Positions 8,016 through 17,607 of a stretch of DNA of 64,000 bases are shown here, piece by piece. Under the pieces are notes generated by a model. That model had not been told where the DNA came from, did not search any database, and worked only from the letters and a program-made list of their open reading frames with translations. The translations under genes and the position numbers were made by a program. Each line of letters begins with the position of its first letter. The stretch's first letter is position 1. Source of the stretch: Rhizobium sp. Pop5 (GTDB lineage Bacteria > Pseudomonadota > Alphaproteobacteria > Rhizobiales > Rhizobiaceae); NCBI RefSeq assembly GCF_024721175.1, contig NZ_CP099399.1, positions 1,798,001-1,862,000 on the forward strand, written 5' to 3'.

Positions 8016-9677
8016 ATGATCAACGACCTCTGGTATAAGAACGCCGTCATCTATTGCCTTTCCGTCGAAACCTTCATGGATGCGAACGGCGACGGTGTCG
8101 GCGATTTCCAGGGCCTGATGCGGCGTCTCGACTATCTCTCCGGCCTCGGTGTGACCGCGATCTGGTTGATGCCTTTCCAGGCTTCGCCCGGGCGCGACGA
8201 CGGATATGACGTTTCCGATTACTACAATGTCGATCCGCGCTACGGCACGCTCGGCGATTTCGTGGAATTCACCCATGGTGCAAAACAGCGCGGCATCCGC
8301 GTGCTGATCGATCTGGTGATCAATCACACGTCGAAGGACCATTCCTGGTTCCGGGACGCAAGAAGCGATCCGCGCTCGCGCTATCGCGACTGGTACGTCT
8401 GGTCCGAGAAAAAGCCTGCGAATGCCGACCATGGCATGGTCTTTCCCGGCGTCCAGAAAACCACCTGGACCTACGACGAAAAGGCCCAAGCCTATTATTT
8501 CCATCGCTTCTACGATCACCAGCCCGATCTCAATACCTCCAACCCCGAGGTGCAGGCGGAAATCCTCAAGATCATGGGATTCTGGATCCAGCTCGGCGTC
8601 TCGGGCTTCCGGATGGATGCCGCGCCTTTCATCATCTCGACCAAAGGCGCCGAGGTCACCAGACCCGTCGAGCAGTTCGACATGCTGCGAAAGTTTCGCG
8701 AATTCCTGCAATGGCGCCTGGGAGATTCCATCGTGCTGGCGGAGGCCAACATCCTGCCGAAGGACAATTTCGAATATTTCGGCGAAGACGGCGATCGAAT
8801 GCAGATGATGTTCAACTTCCAGGTCAATCAGGCATTGTTTTACGCTTTCGCCAGCGCCGATACGCGGCCGCTCAAAAAGGCGATGGAGGCTACCAAGCCG
8901 CGCCCAGCGACCGCGCAATGGGGTCTCTTTCTGCGCAATCACGATGAGCTGGATCTCGGCCGGCTGAGCGACAAGCAGCGCAACGCAGTCTTTGCCGCCT
9001 TCGGGCCGGACAAGGACATGCAGCTCTATGACAGAGGCATCCGCCGTCGACTGGCGCCCATGCTTGGCGGCGACCGTCGCAGGATCGAGATGGCCTATAG
9101 CCTTTTGTTCTCTCTGCCGGGAACCCCTGTCATCCGCTACGGCGACGAAATCGGCATGGGCGATGATCTATGCCTGCCGGAGCGCGATTGCGCGCGCACC
9201 CCGATGCAATGGTCGACGGAACCGGAAGGCGGTTTCACCAAAAGCGAAAAGCCCGTCTCGCCTGTCGTCAAGGAAGGCCCTTATGGCTTCGAGCACGTCA
9301 ATGTCGCCGTCCAGCGACGCGATCCGAATTCAATGCTGAACTGGACCGAGCGGATGATAAGGATGCGCAAGGAAGCTCCCGAGATCGGCTGGGGCGATTA
9401 TTCGGTGATCGACACCGGCGATGACGGCGTCCTGGCGCTGCGTTACGACTGGCGCGGAAATTCCGTGCTGATCCTCCACAATCTGCATGGACGGCCGGCG
9501 GAAGTGACCTTCGATCCCGATATCGGCGAAGACGGCCGGCAATTGATCGATATTGCCGATGGAGCGAGCAGTGAAGCGGACGAGAAGGGATCTCATACCG
9601 TCGTCCTCGACGCATATGGTTACCGCTGGTATCGCATCGGCGGCCTCGATTATCTCCTCAAGCGTAGGGAGATTTAG
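8016..9677 (+). CDS. GH13 alpha-amylase family enzyme, trehalose-synthase/glucosidase-like
   Basis: Glycoside hydrolase family 13 protein of 553 residues acting on alpha-glucosides. The four family signatures are intact: DLVINH (residues 99-104), GFRMDAAP with nucleophile D201, LAEANI with acid/base E243, and LRNHDE with D310. The N-terminus (LWYKNAVIYCLSVETFMDANGDGVGDF) resembles maltose alpha-D-glucosyltransferase (TreS). No maltokinase domain is fused and no glg or tre genes adjoin it. The enzyme may therefore be a TreS-like isomerase or an alpha-glucosidase. It ends 15 bp from the convergent yhdP-like gene. Confidence 0.88.
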   Translation: MINDLWYKNAVIYCLSVETFMDANGDGVGDFQGLMRRLDYLSGLGVTAIWLMPFQASPGRDDGYDVSDYYNVDPRYGTLGDFVEFTHGAKQRGIRVLIDLVINHTSKDHSWFRDARSDPRSRYRDWYVWSEKKPANADHGMVFPGVQKTTWTYDEKAQAYYFHRFYDHQPDLNTSNPEVQAEILKIMGFWIQLGVSGFRMDAAPFIISTKGAEVTRPVEQFDMLRKFREFLQWRLGDSIVLAEANILPKDNFEYFGEDGDRMQMMFNFQVNQALFYAFASADTRPLKKAMEATKPRPATAQWGLFLRNHDELDLGRLSDKQRNAVFAAFGPDKDMQLYDRGIRRRLAPMLGGDRRRIEMAYSLLFSLPGTPVIRYGDEIGMGDDLCLPERDCARTPMQWSTEPEGGFTKSEKPVSPVVKEGPYGFEHVNVAVQRRDPNSMLNWTERMIRMRKEAPEIGWGDYSVIDTGDDGVLALRYDWRGNSVLILHNLHGRPAEVTFDPDIGEDGRQLIDIADGASSEADEKGSHTVVLDAYGYRWYRIGGLDYLLKRREI

Positions 9678-9692
9678 GCTCTTTGCGGTTCC

Positions 9693-12600
9693 TCACTGGA
9701 ATTCGAATATCTGCCGGAACACGCCCGGCGCGATGATCGACAACGGATTGATCTGCAGGTTGGGCTGATCGAACTTGCCGGTGAGCTTGAACGTAATGCC
9801 GATCAGGCCGCGATCGCTGCCATTGCCGAGAATGACCCCGATCAGCGGCAGTTCGGCAAACAGGCGGTTGAGCCCGTAAGCCGGCATGAAGGTGCCGGTC
9901 ATGTCCATGTTGCCGTTGCGATCACGCGCAACGCCCTGGAAGGTCGCGCCGATCTGATCGCCGCGCAGCACGCCGTTCTCGATGGCAACCATGCCGTCGC
10001 GCGAGACGACGCGGGCAAAGCCGCGCTGGAAGCGCTGCGACGAGGTATCGATGTCGCGCTTCACCGCCTCGTTGAGGCTGCGCTGCTCCTGGCCGACCGG
10101 GGTCGAGACGATCGAGTGAAGGCGTTGCTCGTTGACGATCGAGAAACGGCGCACGTCGAGCGAACCGTCCCATCCGCCCTGCGCTCCCAGCCGGATCGCC
10201 AGATTGAGAAGGCCGCCCTGCATGTGCTGATAGAGATCGGCAAAACGCGATACCGCGCCGGCGTCGCCGCTGGTGATGTTGATGACGCCGCCATCCTTCA
10301 TCTGGCTGACCACGGCCTCGCCGCTGTCTGTCACGCCGGAAAAGCTGAGCGCTTGCAGCTTGTCGCCGCGCAGTGACACCTGAGCCTGGAAATTGCCGAC
10401 CTTCTCGTCGTTGAAGCCGACCACGTTTTTCAGCTTGGCGCGCACCGATACGCTTGTGTCGCTGCCGCTGTCCTCGTTGTCATCTCCACCTGAGCCCGAT
10501 TTCAGCCGCCCGATGACCGGCCGCGCGTCGGCGCTGTTGCCGGAGACGGAAACGTCGAAATTGCCCTTACCGCGCTTCACCGAGAGGGCGAAATCGTCAA
10601 GTGAGGAAAGTTTGACGCTGTCGAAATCCGCAGAGATCAGGCCGGCCTTGCCGACGTTTAGCGACCCGCTCGCGCCGAAACCATCGCCCTTCAGCCGGAA
10701 ATTTCGGATCTGCGTGTTCTCGGGCGGGCCGGATATCTCGAATTCGGCGGAGGCGGCAATACCACTGCCTTTCGACCAGCCAATCCAGGGCAGGTCTAGC
10801 AGCGATTTGGTGAGATCGAGCTGGACGTTCTGGCGATCGTCGTCGATCTGCGTCAGCACCATTTTCAGACTTCCGCCGACGATGTCGGAAAGCCCGGGCA
10901 TCACCTTATTACGCTGATCCTCGGAGAGCGTTGCGGTGATCACCCGCTGCCGCTCCACGCCGGAGGCTGCCTCGACCGGCTCAGTCAGATCGATATCGGC
11001 CGGAATGCCGTCGATCTCGCCCTTGGCGTCGAGCGTGATCTGCTTTGGATCGCCGTTCAGCATGCCGGTGACATTGCTGATCGTGCGGCCGGAAAAGGGC
11101 TTGGCAAGGTCGACGTCGGTGAGCTTCATCGCCGCCTTCCAGTCGGCCGGCGGCGGATTTTGCGAGGAGAGCAGGCCGAAATGCGCCTTCACATTCGCAT
11201 CGATGCGCCCCTTTAAATCGTCGGGCGTAAAGCCCGCGCGTTGCAGCACGCGGATCGGCTTGTAGGTCAGGAGCTCGCCGATGGCGTCCGCCGCGCCTGA
11301 TACGGCGAGATCGATATCGGCCATCAGCGGCTTGTCGTAGGCGGACGGTATAACGAATGTCCCCTGCCCCAGACCGACAGACCGGCCCGAAGGGAAATAG
11401 GACGTGCCGCTCTTGATCTCGATCGTCGCGACAGGGCCGGTCAGGTCGAAATGCGCCGCCGTGTCACGGATTGGCGGAATGTCGCCGGCGACATTCATTC
11501 GCGCCCCCGTGATGTCGAAACCGATGCGGATCTGATTGGCATCGAGCTTCAATCCCTTGCCGCCGGCCGCCTCGTCCAGCCGGCCGAAGGGAATGAAGAC
11601 CGAGATGGCAGCGTCCGTGACTGTGCCGCCGAAAAGGTTGCCGTGCACCCAGGTACGCACCTTGGGCGCCATCCAGAACGGCCAGAGCTGCTTGATCGCC
11701 GTCGTCTGCAACTGCGACGACTGGCCGGCAAAGCTGATCTCGGGCGATTTATCGCCGAGTTTGACCCGCAGCGATCCGTAGAGCGCCCCGAGCGGGCTGG
11801 AGACGGTCATATTGGGAAACTGGAATTCCCGGCCGGCGACCATGTAGCGCCCGGTGGCCTGAATATCGAAGGAAAGCGGTTGTTCGCCGGAACCGCCTGG
11901 GGCGGCCGTTCCGCCGCTGACGAGAAGGTCGATGCCAAAACCCTTGCCCGCCTTCGGGTCGAGCTTGTCGAGATCGATCAGTGCGCCGTTGAGGGGAACC
12001 GTTGTCGCGCCGAACCGGGCGTTCGATTTGGCGATCTCGAGCGTCTGCTTGGCAAAATCATATGCGAGGTTGATTTGCCCGCCCGAAAGCTCCTGCGAAT
12101 CGCCATCCGTATAGATCAGGCCGGGATCGACATCGATCGTCGCCGTGAGTAGCGGTGAAACACCGCCCCGCGCCCTGGTGGCCGACACCGTCAAGTCTGC
12201 GAAGGCATTGAGCCCCTGGCGTATCACGCCTTGATCGTTGCGTTTCAGCGCGAAGGGCGTGAGGTCGGCATGTTTGAGCGTCGCAGCCACCTTCGACACG
12301 TGGCCGTCCTCTTTCTCGGCCAGCACGTCGAGTTCCGCCACCTCGCCGTTGAGCGCGACCTCGCCGCTCAATTGCAGCGAGGTTGGGCCGGCATGGGCGA
12401 AGACGAGATTGTCGATGACGAGCGACAGCGGACCATTCGCAGTGTCGGCAAGCTTGATGTTTATGCCGGAGATGCGCACCGAACTCGTCGAACCACGGGT
12501 GACGATGCCGTCGAACAAATCGAATTGCGAGAATATTCTCTCCATCGCCACCGGCAGCGCATCGATACGCAGATCGTCGAGCTTGACGGGATTGCCTGAG

Positions 12601-13094
12601 GGCAGAAGCGCGGTATCGAGGGCAATATCCTCCGCTTCGATATCGGTGACGGCGATCCGGCCGCGGAAAAGCTGCAGCGGATCGAGCGCCAGACGGACCG
12701 AACCGGTCGTCGATACATGCTGGCCGCTCGCCTGGTCGATCATGTTGACGTCGCGTGCTTCCAGCGCCAGCCGAAAGCCGGAGGTGAAGCGGATGGCGGT
12801 GGAGCCGACCTCGGCGCGATAGCGCGGCCCGGCCGCGCCGTTCAGCGCCGCCTGGGCCTGCTGCGACAGTGGTTTGTCGAACATGCCGCTCTCGACGGTA
12901 AAGACGATGGCGGCGAGAATGAGGAGGATCAGCCCCAGAAATCCTGACGTCAGCTTCGCCGTGCGCCGCATCGAAGAGCGCGGCGGCGGGCAATGGACGA
13001 TGATCGGATCCTCGGTCTGGGCGGACGGCAAGCGGTCCAGCGCAACGATATCCTTCTTGCGAAACGTGACCTTTTCGCCGCGGATGGCTGACAT
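9693..13094 (-). CDS. YhdP/AsmA-like envelope protein (DUF3971)
   Basis: Very large protein of 1133 residues. A short basic N-terminus is followed by one transmembrane anchor at about residues 48-66 (SGFLGLILLILAAIVFTV). A long beta-rich periplasmic region with repetitive AsmA-like strands follows, and the AsmA-like C-terminal region contains GTFMPAYGLNRLFAELPLIG. E. coli YhdP, TamB and AsmA relatives are bridge-like proteins that help move phospholipids to the outer membrane; this role is known for the family and inferred here. The ATG at 13092-13094 has a weak GAGGG site, and an internal Met at residue 42 just before the anchor is an alternative. It is divergent from bcp. Confidence 0.85.
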   Translation of the reverse strand: MSAIRGEKVTFRKKDIVALDRLPSAQTEDPIIVHCPPPRSSMRRTAKLTSGFLGLILLILAAIVFTVESGMFDKPLSQQAQAALNGAAGPRYRAEVGSTAIRFTSGFRLALEARDVNMIDQASGQHVSTTGSVRLALDPLQLFRGRIAVTDIEAEDIALDTALLPSGNPVKLDDLRIDALPVAMERIFSQFDLFDGIVTRGSTSSVRISGINIKLADTANGPLSLVIDNLVFAHAGPTSLQLSGEVALNGEVAELDVLAEKEDGHVSKVAATLKHADLTPFALKRNDQGVIRQGLNAFADLTVSATRARGGVSPLLTATIDVDPGLIYTDGDSQELSGGQINLAYDFAKQTLEIAKSNARFGATTVPLNGALIDLDKLDPKAGKGFGIDLLVSGGTAAPGGSGEQPLSFDIQATGRYMVAGREFQFPNMTVSSPLGALYGSLRVKLGDKSPEISFAGQSSQLQTTAIKQLWPFWMAPKVRTWVHGNLFGGTVTDAAISVFIPFGRLDEAAGGKGLKLDANQIRIGFDITGARMNVAGDIPPIRDTAAHFDLTGPVATIEIKSGTSYFPSGRSVGLGQGTFVIPSAYDKPLMADIDLAVSGAADAIGELLTYKPIRVLQRAGFTPDDLKGRIDANVKAHFGLLSSQNPPPADWKAAMKLTDVDLAKPFSGRTISNVTGMLNGDPKQITLDAKGEIDGIPADIDLTEPVEAASGVERQRVITATLSEDQRNKVMPGLSDIVGGSLKMVLTQIDDDRQNVQLDLTKSLLDLPWIGWSKGSGIAASAEFEISGPPENTQIRNFRLKGDGFGASGSLNVGKAGLISADFDSVKLSSLDDFALSVKRGKGNFDVSVSGNSADARPVIGRLKSGSGGDDNEDSGSDTSVSVRAKLKNVVGFNDEKVGNFQAQVSLRGDKLQALSFSGVTDSGEAVVSQMKDGGVINITSGDAGAVSRFADLYQHMQGGLLNLAIRLGAQGGWDGSLDVRRFSIVNEQRLHSIVSTPVGQEQRSLNEAVKRDIDTSSQRFQRGFARVVSRDGMVAIENGVLRGDQIGATFQGVARDRNGNMDMTGTFMPAYGLNRLFAELPLIGVILGNGSDRGLIGITFKLTGKFDQPNLQINPLSIIAPGVFRQIFEFQ

Positions 13095-13141
13095 GCGCCC
13101 TCGGGCTCTCCCTTAAAATGAAGAATTGAACCCGGCCATGC

Positions 13142-13159
13142 TGGACGGGTTTCCGTCCA
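13142..13159. repeat. Inverted repeat in the yhdP-bcp divergent region
   Basis: TGGACGG (13142-13148) and CCGTCCA (13153-13159) form a perfect 7-bp palindrome around GTTT. An AT-rich TATATAATT follows directly. It could be an operator for bcp. No specific regulator is recognised. Confidence 0.4.
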
Positions 13160-13219
13160 ATATATAATTCGGGGAGAGAGTGTGTCATCCACAAACCCGG
13201 CAAAAGAAAGGTTTTCATA

Positions 13220-13693
13220 ATGGCGGTTCCCGGCATCGGTGCCATGGCCCCCGATTTCAGCCTCCCCCGCGACGGCGGCGGGCGCGTCTCGCTTGCCGAT
13301 TTCCACGGCAAGCCGCTGGTGCTGTTCTTCTATCCCAAGGATGACACCACGGGCTGTACGGCCGAATCACTGGCTTTCACAGCACTCGCGCCCGACTTCG
13401 ACGCGGCAGGCGCTGCCGTCATCGGCATGTCGCCCGATTCGGCCGCCTGCCATGACAAGTTCATCAGGAAACACCGCCTTTCGGTGGCGCTCGCCTCGGA
13501 CGAAGACAAGACGACGCTGCAGGCCTATGGCGTCTGGAAGGAAAAGAGCATGTACGGCCGGAACTTCATGGGGGTCGAACGCACGACCTTCCTCATCCGC
13601 CGGGACGGGATCATCGCCACCATCTGGCAGAAGGTGAAGGTACAGGGTCATGCCGAAACCGTGCTCCAAGCAGTGAGGAACCTCACCGCGTGA
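13220..13693 (+). CDS. bcp: Peroxiredoxin, BCP/PrxQ family
   Basis: Thiol peroxidase of 157 residues that reduces hydrogen peroxide and organic hydroperoxides using a peroxidatic cysteine. That residue is C46 in DDTTGCTAES, the usual TPGCT motif with T for P. The second cysteine five residues later, found in E. coli BCP, is absent (SLAFTAL follows). The only other cysteine is C77 in SAACHDKF. The enzyme is therefore a 1-Cys type, or uses a differently placed resolving residue. The conserved late R of VERTTFLI is present. Its stop overlaps the GTG start of the DUF455 gene, giving a tight two-gene unit. Confidence 0.93.
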   Translation: MAVPGIGAMAPDFSLPRDGGGRVSLADFHGKPLVLFFYPKDDTTGCTAESLAFTALAPDFDAAGAAVIGMSPDSAACHDKFIRKHRLSVALASDEDKTTLQAYGVWKEKSMYGRNFMGVERTTFLIRRDGIIATIWQKVKVQGHAETVLQAVRNLTA

Positions 13694-14517
13694 CCGGTGA
13701 TCTCGCGATAACCTCGCTGCGCGGTGGAGCGATCGATGCCATCCGCGCAGCCGACCTCGACCGCAAGACGACGCTTGCGCAAGAAAGCGCCACACGCTGG
13801 TTTGCCCGACGGGTGTCCTTGCGCTCGCCGCTCGACGCTGCCCTGCCCGAAAGGCCGGGGCGTCCTGACAAGCCGGTGCTGACGCCGCCCACCCAGGTGG
13901 AGAAGCGCTCGCTGCATACGCTGAAAGGCCGTATCGCCCTGCTCCACGCCATCGCCCATATCGAGCTCAACGCCGTCGATCTGGCGCTCGATATCGTGGC
14001 GCGATTCGCCAGCGAACAGGTGCCGAACTCCTTTTTCGACGGCTGGATGCAGGTCGCCTTCGAGGAAGCGAAACATTTCCGCATGGTGCGCGCCCGTTTG
14101 AACGATCTCGGCGCAGACTACGGCGATCTCCCCGCCCATGACGGGCTCTGGCAGGCCGCCCACTCCACACGCAACGATCTGACGGCAAGGCTGGCCGTCG
14201 TGCCGCTGATTCTCGAAGCCCGCGGTCTGGACGTCACCCCGTCTCTGCAGGCCAATATGCGCGAGACCGGCGATCTCGAAAGTGCGGCGGTTCTTGATGT
14301 TATCTATAACGACGAGAAGGGCCATGTCGCCGTCGGCGCCAAATGGTTCCGTTTCCTCTGCGCCCGCGAGAAGCGCGATCCGGCAAAAGCCTTCCAGGAA
14401 CTGGTGCGAGCCAATTTCCGCGGTCCGCTGAAGCCTCCCTTCAACGATCTCGCCCGCGCCGAGGCCGGGCTGACGCCCTCCTTCTACCGCTCGCTGGCGT
14501 CGATCAGCCACGCCTGA
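13690..14517 (+). CDS. DUF455 ferritin-like protein
   Basis: A 275-residue helical protein of the DUF455 family, whose fold is ferritin-like. Candidate metal ligands are spaced as in carboxylate-bridged di-iron proteins: H90 and E92 in HIELNAVD, E125/E126 and H129 in FEEAKH, E176 in LEARGL, and E209 and H212 in DEKGH. It starts at a GTG that overlaps the bcp stop (GTGA, 13690-13693), so it is translationally coupled to the peroxiredoxin. This suggests a peroxide or metal-linked role, such as a hydroxylase or oxidase, but no substrate is established. Confidence 0.85.
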   Translation: MTGDLAITSLRGGAIDAIRAADLDRKTTLAQESATRWFARRVSLRSPLDAALPERPGRPDKPVLTPPTQVEKRSLHTLKGRIALLHAIAHIELNAVDLALDIVARFASEQVPNSFFDGWMQVAFEEAKHFRMVRARLNDLGADYGDLPAHDGLWQAAHSTRNDLTARLAVVPLILEARGLDVTPSLQANMRETGDLESAAVLDVIYNDEKGHVAVGAKWFRFLCAREKRDPAKAFQELVRANFRGPLKPPFNDLARAEAGLTPSFYRSLASISHA

Positions 14518-14623
14518 AATGACTGGCATTTTCGACACGGATGGCGAGAAAGAAAGCATTCATTAACCATAACCGTGTCTAATTTCCCGAAAGAGGCGTA
14601 GAGCATCAATCGGGAGAGCCTGC

Positions 14624-15943
14624 GTGAACAGCGGACATCAGCACCGGGTATTCGGTAAGCGGGCGCAGGAACATATTCTCATCCTGGCCAGCGGTGACAA
14701 GGTCCGCCACATGACGGTTCGGCCGTGGATGGCTGCACTTGCCTTCTGTTTCGTCGGCGTCTTCTCGATTGGCTATCTCCTGGCGACGTCCTATCTCGTG
14801 CTGCGCGACGACCTGATCGGCGCCACCATGGCGCGTCAGGCTCGGATGCAGCACGATTACGAAGATCGTATCGCCGCCCTCCGCGCCCAGGTCGATCGTA
14901 TCACCTCCCGCCAGCTTCTCGATCAGCAAGTGGTCGAGGACAAGGTCGACAAGCTGATGGAGCAGCAGATGGCGCTGACATCGCGCCACGGCAAGCTCGA
15001 CAACCTGCTCGACCGGGCTGAAAGCTCCGGCCTGACCGATAAGGACGGTGCCCTGCCCGCGCCGTCTTCTCCCGTCCAGTCCTACGCCCCAGATGTCAAG
15101 GACAAGCGCGCCTCGCTGACTGGCGGCGGCATCGAGGCGATCGAGAAACAACTGGCGAGCGGCGCACCCGCCGATGCGACACCCGACAACTCGACGCTCG
15201 CCTATGTGCCGACAGCTGAGACCGTTGGCGACCGCGCCGACCGCATCTTCTCCAAGGTGACGCTGTCGCTGAAAGATGTCGAACAGGACCAGCGCAACCG
15301 CGTCGAGCAGTTGACCAGCGATGCCGGCAATGCCGCCAACGCCATCGAGAGCGTGCTGACCCGCTTCAAGATCCCGATGCCGGAGACCGCCGCCAAGCAG
15401 GACGACGAGGATGCCGTCGGCGGCCCCTATGTCGAACCGGAGAGCAAGGACGACTTCAACAATTCACTGGTGGCGCTCGACGGCGCGTTGACCCGGCTCG
15501 AGGCCGTGCGCAGTACCGCCGAATCCCTGCCTTTCCGCAATCCCGCCATCGGCAGGGAAGTGACCAGCCCCTTCGGCAACCGCCGCGATCCCTTCCTCGG
15601 CCGTCTGGCGCTCCACTCCGGCATCGACTTCCGCTTTTCGCCGGGCGAGAAGATCCGCCCGACTGCGCCCGGCAAGGTGATAGCAGCCGGCTGGACCGGC
15701 GGTTACGGCAACATGGTCGAGGTCGATCACGGCAACGGCATCTCGACGCGCTACGGGCATATGTCCGAGGTTCTGGTCAGGGTTGGCGATACTGTCGACC
15801 GCGGCGATGTCATCGGCCTTGCCGGCAGCACCGGCCGCTCGACGGGCACGCATCTGCATTATGAAGTTCGCCAGGATGGCCGCGCGGTCGATCCAGTATA
15901 TTTCCTGAATGCCGGCCTTAAACTCGCCACCTACATCAAGTAA
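14624..15943 (+). CDS. Membrane-anchored M23 (LytM) metallopeptidase
   Basis: A 439-residue envelope protein. One transmembrane anchor lies at about residues 34-59, followed by a coiled-coil stretch at roughly 68-130. A low-complexity linker leads to the C-terminal M23 domain. Zinc-site residues are intact: H331 and D335 in HSGIDF, and H412 in HLHYEV, with H379 (YGHM) and H410 as catalytic histidines. It is therefore predicted to be an active endopeptidase acting on peptidoglycan cross-links, unlike degenerate EnvC/NlpD activators. The start is GTG with GGGAG upstream. It is an independent gene downstream of the DUF455 gene. Confidence 0.9.
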   Translation: MNSGHQHRVFGKRAQEHILILASGDKVRHMTVRPWMAALAFCFVGVFSIGYLLATSYLVLRDDLIGATMARQARMQHDYEDRIAALRAQVDRITSRQLLDQQVVEDKVDKLMEQQMALTSRHGKLDNLLDRAESSGLTDKDGALPAPSSPVQSYAPDVKDKRASLTGGGIEAIEKQLASGAPADATPDNSTLAYVPTAETVGDRADRIFSKVTLSLKDVEQDQRNRVEQLTSDAGNAANAIESVLTRFKIPMPETAAKQDDEDAVGGPYVEPESKDDFNNSLVALDGALTRLEAVRSTAESLPFRNPAIGREVTSPFGNRRDPFLGRLALHSGIDFRFSPGEKIRPTAPGKVIAAGWTGGYGNMVEVDHGNGISTRYGHMSEVLVRVGDTVDRGDVIGLAGSTGRSTGTHLHYEVRQDGRAVDPVYFLNAGLKLATYIK

Positions 15944-16100
15944 CGCTTACCAAGTAACCATCGCTTCACTCTACACGGGGTGCGGCCTCTCTATTTCTTG
16001 ACTTGCCGGTCATTCGGGGCTATGTCGCGCTGCATTGCGGCATGCAATCCCGCCGACTCGTTCAGAGCTCGGCCGAACCGGAACGGAAACAGTTTTCCCT

Positions 16101-17600
16101 TTGACGACATTTGCTGACCTTGGCTTGAGCCAAAAAGTGTTATCCGCTGTGACCGACGCGGGCTATACGATCCCCACGCCTATTCAGGCGGGAGCCATTC
16201 CCTTTGCGCTCGAGCGTCGCGATATTTGCGGCATCGCACAGACGGGCACCGGCAAGACGGCATCCTTCGTTCTGCCGATGCTGTCGCTTCTGGAAAAGGG
16301 CCGCGCCCGCGCGCGCATGCCCCGTACGCTGATCCTTGAGCCGACACGCGAACTGGCCGCCCAGGTCGCCGAGAATTTCGAGAAATACGGCAAGAACCAC
16401 CGTCTCAACGTTGCCCTTCTGATCGGCGGCGTTTCCTTCGAGGATCAGGACCGCAAACTTGAACGCGGCGCCGATGTGCTGATCTGCACGCCCGGCCGCC
16501 TGCTCGATCATTTCGAGCGCGGCAAGCTGCTGATGAGCGGCGTCGAGATCCTTGTCATCGATGAGGCCGACCGCATGCTCGACATGGGCTTCATCCCCGA
16601 TATCGAGCGCATTGCCAAGCTCATCCCCTTCACCCGCCAGACGCTGTTCTTCTCGGCCACGATGCCGCCGGAGATCCAGAAGCTCGCCGATCGCTTTCTG
16701 CAGAATCCCGAGCGCGTCGAAGTGGCAAAGCCGGCCTCGGCCGCAAAGACCGTGACGCAGCGTTTTGTTGCCTCGCACAGCAAGGACTATGAGAAGCGCG
16801 CGGTTCTGCGTGAACTCGTCCGGGCCCAGGGCGAACTCAAGAACGCCATCATCTTCTGCAATCGCAAGAAGGATGTCGCCGATCTCTTCCGTTCGCTCGA
16901 ACGCCACGGTTTCTCGGTCGGTGCGCTCCATGGCGACATGGACCAGCGTTCCCGCACGACGATGCTGCAGAACTTTCGTGACGGCAACCTTCAGCTTCTG
17001 GTCGCCTCTGACGTTGCCGCTCGCGGCCTCGACATCCCCGATGTCAGCCACGTCTTTAACTTCGATGTGCCGATCCATTCGGAAGATTACGTCCACCGCA
17101 TCGGCCGGACCGGCCGTGCCGGCCGCTCAGGTGCGGCCTTTACCCTCGTCACCAAGCGCGATACGAAGTTCGTCGATGCGATTGAGAAGCTGATCGGCGA
17201 AAAGGTCGAATGGCTGAGCGGCGACCTGAATTCGCTGCCGGCTGTGGAAGAAAGCAAGGACAGCGACCGGCCGCGCCGCGGCGGACGCGAGCGTGGCGAG
17301 AAGGATCGCGGGCGCGGACGCGGCAAACAGGGTGCCGCGAGTCATAAATCTGATAACGACATACAGGATAATGACGTCCAAGTGATCGCAGCAGCACCAG
17401 CAAAGGCCGAAGTCTTGAAGAACGAGCGCAAAGCAGAGCAGAAGCCGCAAAACAATGCGCGCAACAATCGGCCTTATCCGGCAAACGACGACAGCCGCGA
17501 CCGCCGCCGTCATCGCGATCACGACGACGGCCCGACCCCGGTTGGCTTCGGCGACGATATCCCCGCCTTCATGCTGATCGCCGGCAGCGCCAAGGTCTGA
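16101..17600 (+). CDS. rhlE: DEAD-box ATP-dependent RNA helicase, RhlE type
   Basis: RNA helicase of 499 residues likely acting in RNA turnover or ribosome assembly. Motifs in order: Q motif PTPIQ, Walker A AQTGTGKT (46-53), PTRELA, TPGR, DEAD (154-157), SAT (185-187), and HRIGRTGRAG near residue 333. A charged tail rich in RG/RR/DR follows from about residue 395, as in RhlE-like RNA-binding extensions. No ATG lies near the start of homology. The TTG at 16101 (MTTFADLGLS) fits, but its ribosome site is weak, and a TTG at 16035 is an alternative. The Nudix gene begins 7 bp downstream, so the two probably form one transcript. Confidence 0.9.
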   Translation: MTTFADLGLSQKVLSAVTDAGYTIPTPIQAGAIPFALERRDICGIAQTGTGKTASFVLPMLSLLEKGRARARMPRTLILEPTRELAAQVAENFEKYGKNHRLNVALLIGGVSFEDQDRKLERGADVLICTPGRLLDHFERGKLLMSGVEILVIDEADRMLDMGFIPDIERIAKLIPFTRQTLFFSATMPPEIQKLADRFLQNPERVEVAKPASAAKTVTQRFVASHSKDYEKRAVLRELVRAQGELKNAIIFCNRKKDVADLFRSLERHGFSVGALHGDMDQRSRTTMLQNFRDGNLQLLVASDVAARGLDIPDVSHVFNFDVPIHSEDYVHRIGRTGRAGRSGAAFTLVTKRDTKFVDAIEKLIGEKVEWLSGDLNSLPAVEESKDSDRPRRGGRERGEKDRGRGRGKQGAASHKSDNDIQDNDVQVIAAAPAKAEVLKNERKAEQKPQNNARNNRPYPANDDSRDRRRHRDHDDGPTPVGFGDDIPAFMLIAGSAKV

Positions 17601-17607
17601 GCATCCA

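Noticed and set aside
9693..13094. Splitting the giant YhdP-like gene into two genes
   Set aside because: The frame is continuous over 1133 codons with a consistent composition and one N-terminal anchor.
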